Origin: an uncultured Clostridia bacterium
GTDB taxonomy: Bacteria; Bacillota; Clostridia; Peptostreptococcales; Anaerovoracaceae
DNA: 64,000 nucleotides
Direction of reading: 5' to 3'
Assembly: GCA_934256595.1 (NCBI GenBank)
Contig: CAKQOW010000003.1
Span: 1-64,000, forward strand
Positions 25,565 to 33,630 of this stretch are shown in pieces. Numbering within the stretch: the stretch's first letter is position 1; each line of letters begins with the position of its first letter. A program made the position numbers and the translations under genes. The notes beneath the pieces are model-generated. The model saw only the letters and a program-made list of their open reading frames with translations, was not told where the DNA came from and ran no database searches.

Positions 25565-26047
25565 ATGAAATACGTTGTAATAGAAATGGAAAACGGCGAT
25601 GTTATGAAGGGTGAGCTTTATCCCGAAATCGCGCCTGAAACAGTGGCAAACTTTGAAAAGCTTGTAAATGCAGGCTTCTATAACGGGCTTACATTCCACA
25701 GAGTAATTCCGGGATTTATGATACAGGGCGGCTGCCCTCTCGGAAACGGTACAGGCGGTCCGGGATACGGTATCAAGGGCGAATTCGCAGCTAACGGATT
25801 TGAAAACAATCTGAAGCACGACAGAGGAGTGCTTTCAATGGCAAGAGCAATGGACCCTAATTCAGCAGGCTCACAGTTCTTCATTATGGTTGAAAAAGCG
25901 CCTCACCTTGACGGCTCATATGCAGCTTTCGGCAAGATTACAGAGGGTATGGAAGCGGCTGACACTATCGTAAATCAGAAGAGAAATATGATGGATAAGC
26001 CTAATGTGCCTCAGGTTATGAAAACTGTTAAAATCGTAGAAGAATAG
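25565..26047 (+). CDS. Peptidyl-prolyl cis-trans isomerase (cyclophilin)
   Basis: A 160-residue cytosolic cyclophilin. Active-site motifs are F-H-R-V-I-P-G-F-M-I-Q-G-G near residue 42 (R44 equivalent), S-A-G-S-Q-F-F-I near 101 and H-L-D-G near 117. It catalyses proline isomerisation in protein folding. ATG 25565 is preceded by AAGGAGG; an upstream in-frame ATG at 25529 lies inside the Zn-ribbon gene and is unlikely. No signal peptide. A terminator follows. Confidence 0.93.
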   Translation: MKYVVIEMENGDVMKGELYPEIAPETVANFEKLVNAGFYNGLTFHRVIPGFMIQGGCPLGNGTGGPGYGIKGEFAANGFENNLKHDRGVLSMARAMDPNSAGSQFFIMVEKAPHLDGSYAAFGKITEGMEAADTIVNQKRNMMDKPNVPQVMKTVKIVEE

Positions 26048-26057
26048 AGAAACGTTA

Positions 26058-26085
26058 AAGCCCGCAGTTTAGCCTGCGGGTTTTT
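26058..26085 (+). terminator. Terminator of the carD-proS-cyclophilin run
   Basis: GCCCGCAG and CTGCGGG (26074-26080) form a GC-rich stem with loop TTTAGC, followed by TTTTT. Confidence 0.85.
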
Positions 26086-26116
26086 AGCGCCTGCAGGCTG
26101 GTTTACAGGAGGCATT

Positions 26117-26683
26117 ATGTATTATTCAATGAAATATGAATCACCGATAGGTATGATAACGGTAGCATCGACAGAAACCGCTGTAGTCGGACTGTGGTTT
26201 GACGGACAGAAATATTTTGAGGATATGGGAGATGCCAAGGCGACAGAAGCAATAAGGAAACAGGGCTTTGCGACAGGGGAAATGCCGCGTGTTATGGACA
26301 CCGTAAGGGAATGGCTTGACAGATATTTTGCAGGCGAAAATCCAGATGTAGAGGAGATCCCTCTTGCGCCCTGCGGAAGCGGCTTCAGACAGATGGTGTG
26401 GCAGATTTTGTGCGAGATACCTGCAGGGCAGACTATGACCTACGGACAGATTGCAAAGAAAATAGCAGAGAAAACAGGCAAAATCACCATGTCGGCGCAG
26501 GCAGTAGGCGGTGCCGTAGGACACAATCCGATCTCAATTATAATTCCGTGCCACAGAGTTGTGGGGACAAACGGAAGCTTTACGGGATATGCGGGAGGCA
26601 TTGACAAAAAAATAGAGCTTCTTAAACTGGAGGGAGCCGATACAGGAAAGTTTTTTGTTCCCAAAAGAGGAACTGCGCTTTAA
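26117..26683 (+). CDS. ogt: Methylated-DNA--protein-cysteine methyltransferase
   Basis: A 188-residue DNA repair protein. The acceptor motif P-C-H-R-V near residue 141 carries the cysteine that takes methyl groups from O6-methylguanine; the helix-turn-helix (T-Y-G-Q-I-A) lies near 109 and the N-terminal RNase-H-like domain covers 1-75. Length and motifs fit Ogt-type proteins without an AraC/Ada domain. AGGAGG precedes the ATG. It stands alone after a terminator. Confidence 0.95.
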   Translation: MYYSMKYESPIGMITVASTETAVVGLWFDGQKYFEDMGDAKATEAIRKQGFATGEMPRVMDTVREWLDRYFAGENPDVEEIPLAPCGSGFRQMVWQILCEIPAGQTMTYGQIAKKIAEKTGKITMSAQAVGGAVGHNPISIIIPCHRVVGTNGSFTGYAGGIDKKIELLKLEGADTGKFFVPKRGTAL

Positions 26684-26781
26684 CTTACGGCAGGACTTGA
26701 TTAAAATACTGGAAAAAGCGCATCATATAGTCTATAATCTATGGTGAACACTTTGAAAATCAAATGACAGGAGGAAGAACA

Positions 26782-27489
26782 ATGTCAAACATTCCAACAC
26801 CTCATATTACAGCAAAAAAAGAGGATTTTGCCCAGACAGTATTAATGCCTGGCGATCCGCTCAGAGCTAAATTCATAGCAGAAACATTTTTAGAAGATGC
26901 AGTGCTTGTAAACAACGTAAGAGGAGTGCAGGGCTATACCGGCACATATAAAGGGAAGAAAGTATCAGTTATGGCATCAGGTATGGGTATGCCGTCAATG
27001 GGTATATATTCATATGAGCTGTTTAATTTCTATGATGTCAAAAATATTATACGAATAGGTACGGCAGGAGCGCTTCAGGCAGACCTCAAGATAGGCCAGG
27101 TTATACTTGGCATGGGCGCATGCACCGACACAAACTATATGTCACATTTCGAGCTGCCGGGCACTTTTGCGCCGATATGCTCCTACGAGCTTCTCAAAAA
27201 AGCAACAGATAAGGCAGAGGAGCTTGGAGTTGTTTATTCGGTAGGCAATATCTATTCAACAGATGTATTCTACAGCAAGCCTGAAACAACTCCTAAATGG
27301 CAGGAGATGGGCGTTATGGCAGTTGAAATGGAAGCTGCGGCACTGTATGCAAACGCCGCGAAGGCAGGCAAGAACGCTCTTGCAATCTGCACTATTTCGG
27401 ATAATCTGATTACAGGAGAGTCGACAGATGCCGAAACAAGACAGAAAACATTTACGCAGATGATGGAGATTGCGCTGGAGATTGCATAG
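26782..27489 (+). CDS. deoD: Purine-nucleoside phosphorylase, DeoD type
   Basis: A 235-residue hexameric-type PNP. G-D-P-L-R (phosphate site) lies near residue 20, R-I-G-T-A-G near 89, the E-M-E-A-A segment near 180 and S-D-N near 206. It splits purine (deoxy)nucleosides to base plus (deoxy)ribose-1-phosphate in salvage. ATG 26782 is preferred: AGGAGG lies upstream and the length equals that of E. coli DeoD; the ATG at 26764 is the weaker option. Confidence 0.95.
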   Translation: MSNIPTPHITAKKEDFAQTVLMPGDPLRAKFIAETFLEDAVLVNNVRGVQGYTGTYKGKKVSVMASGMGMPSMGIYSYELFNFYDVKNIIRIGTAGALQADLKIGQVILGMGACTDTNYMSHFELPGTFAPICSYELLKKATDKAEELGVVYSVGNIYSTDVFYSKPETTPKWQEMGVMAVEMEAAALYANAAKAGKNALAICTISDNLITGESTDAETRQKTFTQMMEIALEIA

Positions 27490-27524
27490 TAATACGAAGA
27501 GCTTTTCATGCAGGAGGCACAGAT

Positions 27525-27746
27525 ATGACAGAAACAAGAAAAAGAATAAATTATACTGTTGCCTGTGTATCGGAATTTGCAAAAAGATATGGGATTTCAC
27601 CCAAGGAAGCGTTTTTGTTTCTTTACGAATATAAGGCAATAGAGTTTCTCAAAGAGCACTATGATATTGAACATACGCTTTCATTTGATGATGCGGTTGA
27701 AGATATGATGATTATATGCCGCAACAACGGGGGTGAGCTGAAGTGA
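27525..27746 (+). CDS. DUF3791-family protein
   Basis: A 73-residue helical protein, typical of small DUF3791 proteins that are found directly before DUF3990 (ADP-ribosyltransferase-like) genes in Firmicutes. AGGAGG site present. The stop codon overlaps (GTGA) the start of a 24-codon remnant beginning V-I-L-Y-H-G-T-N, the N-terminus of DUF3990 proteins. The pair looks like a toxin-antitoxin-style module whose DUF3990 partner has been deleted. Function unproven. Confidence 0.65.
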   Translation: MTETRKRINYTVACVSEFAKRYGISPKEAFLFLYEYKAIEFLKEHYDIEHTLSFDDAVEDMMIICRNNGGELK

Positions 27747-27817
27747 TACTTTATCACGGTACAAATACAGAAAAAGCCTCACCGTTTCTGAAGAAGGTGG
27801 GTGTGTCATATGAGTAA
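27743..27817 (+). pseudogene. Truncated DUF3990 gene remnant
   Basis: A 24-codon frame starting GTG (overlapping the upstream stop) encodes V-I-L-Y-H-G-T-N-T-E-K, which matches the N-terminal strand of DUF3990 proteins such as the intact one at 61468 (M-K-L-F-H-G-S-S). It then diverges and stops at 27815-27817, so about 125 residues of the family are missing. Likely an internal deletion joining the start of the gene to the region ahead of the next gene. Confidence 0.55.
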
Positions 27818-28040
27818 GGCAGAAATGCTGATGGAGTATAATACTCAGGATATAATTGAATTTATTATGTCAGACCTGAATATTGATTATGACGAGGCTA
27901 TGAAACTTTTTTACAGTTCGGAAACCTTTGAAAAGCTTTATCAGATAGAAACAGGCCTGTATATTGAAAGTGCCGCATATGTATATGGGATTTTTCAGGA
28001 TGAGAGAAACTTTGGAAAAATTGTTCAGGCTGAAATTTAA
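27810..28040 (+). CDS. Small DUF3791-like helical protein
   Basis: 76 residues from the ATG at 27810. Helical, acidic, with the pattern D-I-I-E-F-I-M-S-D and a C-terminal L-Y-I-E-S-A-A-Y-V-Y that recalls DUF3791 proteins placed after DUF3990 genes. The ribosome site is weak (AAGGTGGG), and the start overlaps the DUF3990 remnant, so translation may depend on coupling. With the upstream DUF3791 gene and the remnant it forms a decayed three-gene module. Confidence 0.55.
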   Translation: MSKAEMLMEYNTQDIIEFIMSDLNIDYDEAMKLFYSSETFEKLYQIETGLYIESAAYVYGIFQDERNFGKIVQAEI

Positions 28041-28054
28041 AAACAGATAACAAT

Positions 28055-28124
28055 AACGGGAATGAGTTTAAACCGCAATTTTGCTGATGACTTCTGCCGG
28101 TACGGCAGGAGTGTCAGCTTTTTT
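28055..28124 (+). promoter_or_regulatory. Fluoride riboswitch (crcB motif) with terminator
   Basis: The conserved segments GGGAATGAG, AAACCGC and GCTGATGACTTCTGCC appear in order upstream of fluC. The last segment also forms the 5' arm of a terminator (28083-28099 with 28103-28118, then TTTTTT), so aptamer and terminator are mutually exclusive, as in known fluoride switches. Fluoride binding would allow readthrough into the exporter gene. Confidence 0.8.
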
Positions 28125-28142
28125 AATTATCAGGAGGTAAAA

Positions 28143-28514
28143 ATGATACAGATATTAAGTGTAGGAGCAGGCGGCTTTATAGGCGCAGTTTTGAGATTTC
28201 TTATGGGGAAGCTGCCGATTAAGGAAATGACAATATTTCCTGTAAACACCCTTCTCATAAACCTTATAGGGGCGTTCGTAATAGGCCTTGTGGCAGCAGC
28301 AGGCAGCAGATACGGAGCGGAAAACTCCAGTCTGGTACTGTTTCTGAAGGTAGGACTTTGCGGCGGCTTCACCACATTTTCAACCTTCTCTCTTGAGGGT
28401 CTTACTCTGATACAGGAGGGGCATTTCCTCATCTTTATGGCTTATGCCGTTTCCAGCGTGGCGCTGTGCCTGCTTGCCGTATGGCTGGGGCATACAGCAG
28501 CAGCTTTGTTTTAA
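28143..28514 (+). CDS. crcB: Fluoride channel FluC/CrcB
   Basis: A 123-residue membrane protein with four helices. The family motifs G-G-F-I-G-A-V-L-R near residue 10, N-L-I-G-A-F near 41 and G-L-C-G-G-F-T-T-F-S-T-F near 78 (phenylalanine box and the Na+ site) are intact. It works as a dual-topology dimer exporting F-. ATG 28143 has AGGAGG 7 nt upstream; the in-frame ATG at 28062 lies inside the riboswitch. Single gene under a fluoride riboswitch. Confidence 0.95.
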   Translation: MIQILSVGAGGFIGAVLRFLMGKLPIKEMTIFPVNTLLINLIGAFVIGLVAAAGSRYGAENSSLVLFLKVGLCGGFTTFSTFSLEGLTLIQEGHFLIFMAYAVSSVALCLLAVWLGHTAAALF

Positions 28515-28549
28515 AAAATTCTGAAAAAGGTATTGACAAAAGGCTAATT

Positions 28550-28587
28550 GTGTATTAGTGTGTTAGATAACTAGTACGCTAGTACAC
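28550..28587. promoter_or_regulatory. Imperfect 38-bp inverted repeat, probable GntR operator
   Basis: Half-sites GTGTATTAG...GTTAG and CTAGTACG-CTAGTACAC are near-complementary across an ATAA centre, with four mismatches in 17. A TTGACA at 28533-28538 lies just upstream, so the repeat covers the expected -10 and start region. It sits 24 nt before the YtrA-like gntR gene and is its likely autorepressor site. Confidence 0.6.
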
Positions 28588-28610
28588 GATTAAAGAAAGG
28601 GGGAGCTGCT

Positions 28611-28994
28611 ATGGACAGAAATTTAGAGGACAATATGCCCATATATATGCAGATAATGAACAGAATAAGGGAGGCCATCGCTTCGGGGGAGCTTGCGGCA
28701 GGCGATAAGGTACCGTCTGTCAGAGAATTTGCTTCAGAGTTTGAGGTAAACCCGAATACTATGCAGAGGGCGCTGATGGAGCTTGAGAGAGAGGGAATAC
28801 TCGTATCGGAGAGAGCCATAGGCAGATTTGTGACTGATGACAGAAGCAAAATAGATGCGATGCGCCGCGAGTCAGGCTCAAGGGCAACTGATACTTTCAT
28901 CAGACAGATGACAGACCTTGGCTTTTCAGAGGAGGAAATGCTGGATTTTTTTCGTGAGAGATATGGAGAAACGCTGAGAAAGCAGGTGGGATAA
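28611..28994 (+). CDS. GntR-family regulator, YtrA type
   Basis: A 127-residue repressor: an N-terminal winged helix (about 10-78; P-S-V-R-E-F-A and N-P-N-T-M-Q-R-A) followed by only about 45 helical residues, the short form of the YtrA subfamily, which has no ligand pocket and dimerises through the tail. GGGGGAG site present. First gene of an ABC operon; the ATPase gene starts directly after its stop codon. YtrA-type repressors control ABC operons induced by cell-wall antibiotics, and the inverted repeat upstream suggests autoregulation. Confidence 0.9.
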   Translation: MDRNLEDNMPIYMQIMNRIREAIASGELAAGDKVPSVREFASEFEVNPNTMQRALMELEREGILVSERAIGRFVTDDRSKIDAMRRESGSRATDTFIRQMTDLGFSEEEMLDFFRERYGETLRKQVG

Positions 28995-29741
28995 ATGGAG
29001 AGAAAACTAAGACTGGTAGAGTCTCCGCCTATAGTGGAGATTAAGGAGCTGACTAAAACCTTTGATACTGTTACGGCATTAGACGATGTATCACTGGAAA
29101 TCGGAGAGGGGAAGATAATAGGTCTGCTTGGCTCAAACGGAAGCGGGAAAACCACAATGCTTAAAATTCTGGCGGGGCTGTGTATGAAATACGAGGGACA
29201 GGTCCATATAGACGGCAGAAGTCCCGGAGCATTTACGAAATCAGAGGTTGCATATCTGCCCGACAGAAGCGGTTTGCCGGAAAAAATGGAAGTTGCCGAG
29301 ATGATAAAAATCTACAGAACTTTCTTTGATGATTTTGACGAGGACAAATGCCGCAGGCTGCTTAATCTGTTTGACATCGGGCTGAGAAGAACCACCAAGG
29401 GTATGTCAAAGGGTATGACTGACAAGCTGCAGCTTGCGCTGATGATGTCAAGAAACGCAAGGCTGTATCTGCTTGACGAGCCCCTTGGAGGCATAGATGT
29501 CGAGGCAAGAGATCACGTGCTTGATATAATTCTTGATAACTTCAATCCGCAGGGCACAATGATAATAGTCACCCACCTTATAGGTGAAATCGAAAGACTG
29601 TTTGATGAAATTATAGTGCTTGAAAAGGGCAGGCTCAGACTGCAGGGAAGCTGTGACGACATCAGAGCGAAATACGGGAATTCACTGGTGGATTGCATTA
29701 AGGAAATTACAAGAGAGAGCAGAAGTGAACAATATATTTAA
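28995..29741 (+). CDS. ABC transporter ATP-binding protein
   Basis: A 248-residue ATPase: Walker A G-S-N-G-S-G-K-T-T near residue 49, Q-loop replaced by Y-L-P-D-R near 88, a degenerate signature S-K-G-M-T-D-K near 136, Walker B L-Y-L-L-D-E-P near 157 and switch H near 188. The start directly abuts the gntR stop. It likely pairs with the two permeases at 32902-34253 in a Ytr-like complex. The altered signature motif resembles YtrB-type ATPases. Confidence 0.92.
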   Translation: MERKLRLVESPPIVEIKELTKTFDTVTALDDVSLEIGEGKIIGLLGSNGSGKTTMLKILAGLCMKYEGQVHIDGRSPGAFTKSEVAYLPDRSGLPEKMEVAEMIKIYRTFFDDFDEDKCRRLLNLFDIGLRRTTKGMSKGMTDKLQLALMMSRNARLYLLDEPLGGIDVEARDHVLDIILDNFNPQGTMIIVTHLIGEIERLFDEIIVLEKGRLRLQGSCDDIRAKYGNSLVDCIKEITRESRSEQYI

Positions 29742-30306
29742 AAAACACAGAGTATGGCTTGCAGTGGTAATTGCAGCGGCAGTTATTGCAGGAGTCGTAA
29801 CCGGAGCCAGAGCGCTGTATATTAACAGCTTCGGCAAAGCGCCCTTTCCCGCATATCTGCCCGGACCATATTCTTCACTTGAAAGCGATATGCTTGTCGC
29901 AGATGAGAGAGCAGGGAGCGCTGCAGACAGACCGGCTTACAGGGAACTTGACTTTGCCAGAAGCAAAATCATATCACCTAAGGGCTTTGGCTTCAAAAGG
30001 CAGTTTACCTTTGATGAAAGAACCGCAGTCAGCATGGACGTTTCAGGCGGCGTCATGGGCTATGTGAATAATTACACCTACGGCATATACAAAGATGAGC
30101 TGCTGATGAAACCTGTTTCCGAAAAAAACACAAAAGGAGAAAGTGATGCGGCCAAAGCTGATGAAATGGACATAGATTATGATTACGGTTTTGGCATAAG
30201 CGCAGAGCTTGAACCGGGAACCTATTACATCGGCATATGCATACCGGCTGTCAGAAAAACTCCGATGATAACCGAATACAGTCTGGAATTCAGGGAACTG
30301 AAATAG
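29725..30306 (+). CDS. Membrane-anchored extracytoplasmic protein of the Ytr-like locus
   Basis: 193 residues from a GTG at 29725, which overlaps the ATPase gene by 17 nt. The GTG start puts a single membrane helix at residues 9-27; an upstream ATG in the same frame would add 35 unlikely residues. The outside part (about 30-193) is beta-rich with a K-G-F-G-F-K-R segment and an acidic stretch (E-M-D-I-D-Y-D-Y). No family recognised. Its place between ATPase and permeases suggests a part of the transporter or a substrate sensor. Confidence 0.6.
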   Translation: MNNIFKKHRVWLAVVIAAAVIAGVVTGARALYINSFGKAPFPAYLPGPYSSLESDMLVADERAGSAADRPAYRELDFARSKIISPKGFGFKRQFTFDERTAVSMDVSGGVMGYVNNYTYGIYKDELLMKPVSEKNTKGESDAAKADEMDIDYDYGFGISAELEPGTYYIGICIPAVRKTPMITEYSLEFRELK

Positions 30307-30337
30307 ATATTAGAGGCAGCTTATCAGGGAGGATGAT

Positions 30338-31588
30338 ATGAAAAGCAGAATAATTCCCGTAAGCATAGCGGCAGCTTTAGCGCTGGCAGGCATTTTAGGC
30401 ATACTGACAAATGACCTTTTGGGATATGATATTAAAAATCCCGATACTAAGGGCAGGGCAGAGCTGCTGGTTACAGCAGAGGATATAGAGATAATCGACG
30501 CCTCAAAAGACCTCTTTTATATCAAAGCCATAGGCGGGGGATATGCCATTACCGATAAATACGGAAACCCGCTTGCAGATATGAGAGGCTTCGGAGGGCT
30601 GAAACAGCACAGCGGAGACCTGCTTGCAGTTAAAAAGGACGGCAGTACAGCAGTTGTGAATATCAGCGAAACAGTAAAACAGGGAAAGCCCGTATATGCG
30701 GTATATGATGAAGCGATACTGAGCGGTGACGGTACATATATGCTTGTAAAACAAAACGGCAGATGTATTGTGCAGGATATGAAAGGCAGAGTGCTTTATG
30801 AGGCAGAGGACTATAATGCAGTAAGCCTGAAAGAGGGTTATATAACTGACAGACAGGCGATAGTAAACCTTGCAGACGGCAGGACAGAATACAGGCTTCC
30901 TGAGGGGTATGAGGCAGTGGCGTACGGCAGTGGCTTCTGGATTATAGGGGTTACTGACGAGCAGCTTGTATCGAGCTATTCCGGCTACTATATGCTTGAC
31001 GACAAATATAATATAGCCTTTGAGGGCAGGATGATTGAGGAATACAAAATCTATGACGGCTACATATGGCTCATTTACGAGAAGAACGAAAAGTATACTG
31101 ACATACGTGCAGACGGAACCGGCGGGTATATATCCCAAAATTGCGAGACCGCAGTAATTGATGCAAAGGGCAGACTCGTTTACAGGGATAAATACAGCAG
31201 GTTCTGCAGGGGCATTACCGGCGGTATACTGGCCGTAAGCGACTGTGAATACAGCTATACGGAAAAGAATATATCAGGAGAAATTTCATATATCCGCCTT
31301 GCGGGAGATAAGCGGGGAGATACCCTGTATAAATCAGAGGACCTGTGCTATATGGACTTTGAGGACGGCATAGGCACGGTATGCGTTATGAAAAGCAGAT
31401 ATGCCGAGGACAGAAGATACATAGGCGACACAGACAGCGCCGCATACGAATGGTATTTTGTCGATGAGAATATGAAAAGGATTTCAAACACAGTCCACGG
31501 CATTGACGGCGCGACTGACTGCGGGTATGCAGTAAAGGATACCGGAAATTACAAAGGACTTTATGATTTAAGAGGATTATTAAAATAA
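30338..31588 (+). CDS. Membrane-anchored beta-propeller-like protein A
   Basis: A 416-residue protein: one N-terminal helix (residues 5-24) and an outside region of repeated beta units with alternating G-Y/D-G turns (for example G-G-Y-A-I-T-D-K-Y-G, G-T-Y-M-L-V-K-Q-N-G-R), as in WG-repeat or propeller folds. It is a tandem paralogue of the next gene; both start M-K-S-R-I-I-P and share M-K-S-R-Y-A-E-D-R-R near the end. GGGAGG site present. Ligand unknown. Confidence 0.65.
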   Translation: MKSRIIPVSIAAALALAGILGILTNDLLGYDIKNPDTKGRAELLVTAEDIEIIDASKDLFYIKAIGGGYAITDKYGNPLADMRGFGGLKQHSGDLLAVKKDGSTAVVNISETVKQGKPVYAVYDEAILSGDGTYMLVKQNGRCIVQDMKGRVLYEAEDYNAVSLKEGYITDRQAIVNLADGRTEYRLPEGYEAVAYGSGFWIIGVTDEQLVSSYSGYYMLDDKYNIAFEGRMIEEYKIYDGYIWLIYEKNEKYTDIRADGTGGYISQNCETAVIDAKGRLVYRDKYSRFCRGITGGILAVSDCEYSYTEKNISGEISYIRLAGDKRGDTLYKSEDLCYMDFEDGIGTVCVMKSRYAEDRRYIGDTDSAAYEWYFVDENMKRISNTVHGIDGATDCGYAVKDTGNYKGLYDLRGLLK

Positions 31589-31616
31589 TGTGAGGCAGCA
31601 TTGGGGGAAAGAACAG

Positions 31617-32909
31617 ATGAAAAGCAGAATAATACCGATAAGCATAGCTGTAGTTTTAGCTGTTGCAGCGCTTGCCTGCATACTGATGCAGTGCTATGTG
31701 AAATATGATATAGAAAGATTTGATAAGGATCGCAGGGTGACAGAAAATTTTGTGGCTGAAAGCATAGACATAATTGACGGCGAGAAGAGGCTGTTTTATG
31801 TAAAATTTGCGCGTATGGGATATGACGATGCTACGGGGGAGCACAGGACCGACAGGAACCATTACGACATTACCGATGATCATGGAAACAGCCTTGTGAA
31901 TATGAAAGAATTCGGAAAACTGAAGCAGCAGGCAGGAAACTGGATTGCAGTGAAAAAAGGCAGCAAAACGGCAATTGTGGATATTAAAAAATCGGTAAAG
32001 CGGGCAGAGGCTGTATATACGGTCTATGATGGCGCCGTAATCAGCAGTGACGGCAAATATGCAGTGGTAAAAGAAAACGGCAGATGCTATGTGCAAAATA
32101 TGAGTGGCAGAGTGCTTTATGAGTCAGAGGATCTGAATGCCTCAAGCCCTAAAGCAGGCTATATAGCCGAAAAAACAGACGGCGGCAGACAGGCTGTAGT
32201 GAACTTTAAAACCGGCAGAAGCGAATATGAGCTGCCGAAAGGAGAGGAAGCTGTAGCATATGGAAGCGGCTTCTGGGTTATAGGGATTGCAGATGATAAA
32301 TACGAAAGCGGATATTCCGGTTACTATCTGCTGGACGACAGATATAATATGGCGTTTGGCGGACGGCTGATTACGGAATACAAAATATGTGACGGCTACA
32401 TATGGCTTCTATATGAGCCGGGTCGCACCTATGACAGCAGAAATACCGACGATGAATATTCAATCGGTGAATACGAAGCGACGGTAATAAATGAAGAAGG
32501 CGAGATTGTCTACAGAGGAGAATACGGCACTTTCTTCAGAGGTATCTCAGGTGATGTGCTGGCAGTCAGCATCAGAAGCGGCTGGTGCGGCGCAAATGAT
32601 ATTTCATATATGTATCTTGCAGGCGACAATGCAGGAGAGGTTTTCCTGACCAGTAAGGACCTTTACTATATGGACTATGATGACGGCGTGGGAGCTGTAT
32701 GCAGTATGAAAAGCAGATACGCCGAGGACAGGCGCTGTATGGGAGGAGAAAACAATCCGGCTTATGAATGGAGCTATGTAGATGAGGACCTGAAACGTCT
32801 TGCATACGGAGGCTCCGGCGGTGACGCAACCGACGGCGGATATGCTGTAAAGTATTATGGTGAGGCGCAGTTTCTTGCAGGTTTTAAGGGGGTTATTAAA
32901 AATGACTAA
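31617..32909 (+). CDS. Membrane-anchored beta-propeller-like protein B
   Basis: 430 residues from the ATG at 31617, chosen because it aligns with the start of paralogue A (M-K-S-R-I-I-P-I-S-I-A); a TTG-type start at 31590 would add nine residues. The layout is the same: one membrane helix, then repeated beta units outside. Its 3' end overlaps the next permease gene by 8 nt. Tandem duplication of an extracytoplasmic ABC-associated gene is notable; the copies differ enough that they may recognise different ligands. Confidence 0.65.
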   Translation: MKSRIIPISIAVVLAVAALACILMQCYVKYDIERFDKDRRVTENFVAESIDIIDGEKRLFYVKFARMGYDDATGEHRTDRNHYDITDDHGNSLVNMKEFGKLKQQAGNWIAVKKGSKTAIVDIKKSVKRAEAVYTVYDGAVISSDGKYAVVKENGRCYVQNMSGRVLYESEDLNASSPKAGYIAEKTDGGRQAVVNFKTGRSEYELPKGEEAVAYGSGFWVIGIADDKYESGYSGYYLLDDRYNMAFGGRLITEYKICDGYIWLLYEPGRTYDSRNTDDEYSIGEYEATVINEEGEIVYRGEYGTFFRGISGDVLAVSIRSGWCGANDISYMYLAGDNAGEVFLTSKDLYYMDYDDGVGAVCSMKSRYAEDRRCMGGENNPAYEWSYVDEDLKRLAYGGSGGDATDGGYAVKYYGEAQFLAGFKGVIKND

Positions 32910-33630
32910 CAGTATTGATAATTCAATCCGTCTTGGGATGAGACAAAACAGAGATGACTTCATAATTGCAGCGGTGCTGATAATAGGGCTCGGACTTTCG
33001 GCAGGAGCCTTTGCGCCTCTCCTGTTTGCAATGGTGGCGGCAGGTATAGTATTTGAAGTAAGAGTATGCAAAAGAGTGTTTTATGACAGCGTATACGGCA
33101 GGCAGGGATATTTCTATATGATGCTTCCCGTAGATGTCCGGCAGCTTGTAATATCCAAGCTTTATACAGCATCGGTTCTGTCTGCCGGAATAATCGCAGT
33201 GCTGGTTATAGGGGGAGTATTCTATTTCTGGACCAGCTTTAATTCGGTGACAATATTTGAAATTATGGACCAACTCACAGCACAGCTTGTTCTGATCGTA
33301 AAAATGGAGCTTGTATATGCTGTTCCCATAACGCTGATTTCGTGGATTATAGGGATTGTGACGCAGATGACCGTTATATTCACAGCCATTGTATGCTACA
33401 GCAGTCTGCCTGAAAAAAAGCATACAGGACTGTACAAAGCGCTTACAATAATTGCAGGGGCAGCAGCGGTGCTGTATGCCGTAAGACCCGCATCAGCCCT
33501 TATAGGCTTTGGAGTTCTGGAGAGCTCAATACTTCTCATAATTGCAGAGGCGGTATTTCAGATAATTGTAACGGCGGCGCTTTACAGATATATAGTCAGA
33601 GTGCTGGAAAAATACTATATGGTGATATGA
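32902..33630 (+). CDS. ABC-2-type permease subunit 1
   Basis: 242 residues from the ATG at 32902 (AAGGGGG upstream). About six membrane helices (near 20-50, 90-115, 128-165, 180-200, 205-222). Q-R-Q or Q-N-R near the N-terminus and Y-F-Y-M-M-L-P-V near 75 recall ABC-2 permeases of lantibiotic-immunity/YtrC-D type. It is translationally coupled to the upstream gene (8-nt overlap) and the downstream permease (ATGA overlap). It would form the membrane channel with the next protein and the ATPase at 28995. Confidence 0.75.
   Translation: MTNSIDNSIRLGMRQNRDDFIIAAVLIIGLGLSAGAFAPLLFAMVAAGIVFEVRVCKRVFYDSVYGRQGYFYMMLPVDVRQLVISKLYTASVLSAGIIAVLVIGGVFYFWTSFNSVTIFEIMDQLTAQLVLIVKMELVYAVPITLISWIIGIVTQMTVIFTAIVCYSSLPEKKHTGLYKALTIIAGAAAVLYAVRPASALIGFGVLESSILLIIAEAVFQIIVTAALYRYIVRVLEKYYMVI

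Noticed and set aside
28062..28142. Longer start for fluC
   Set aside because: The region is the fluoride riboswitch and terminator; AGGAGG precedes 28143.
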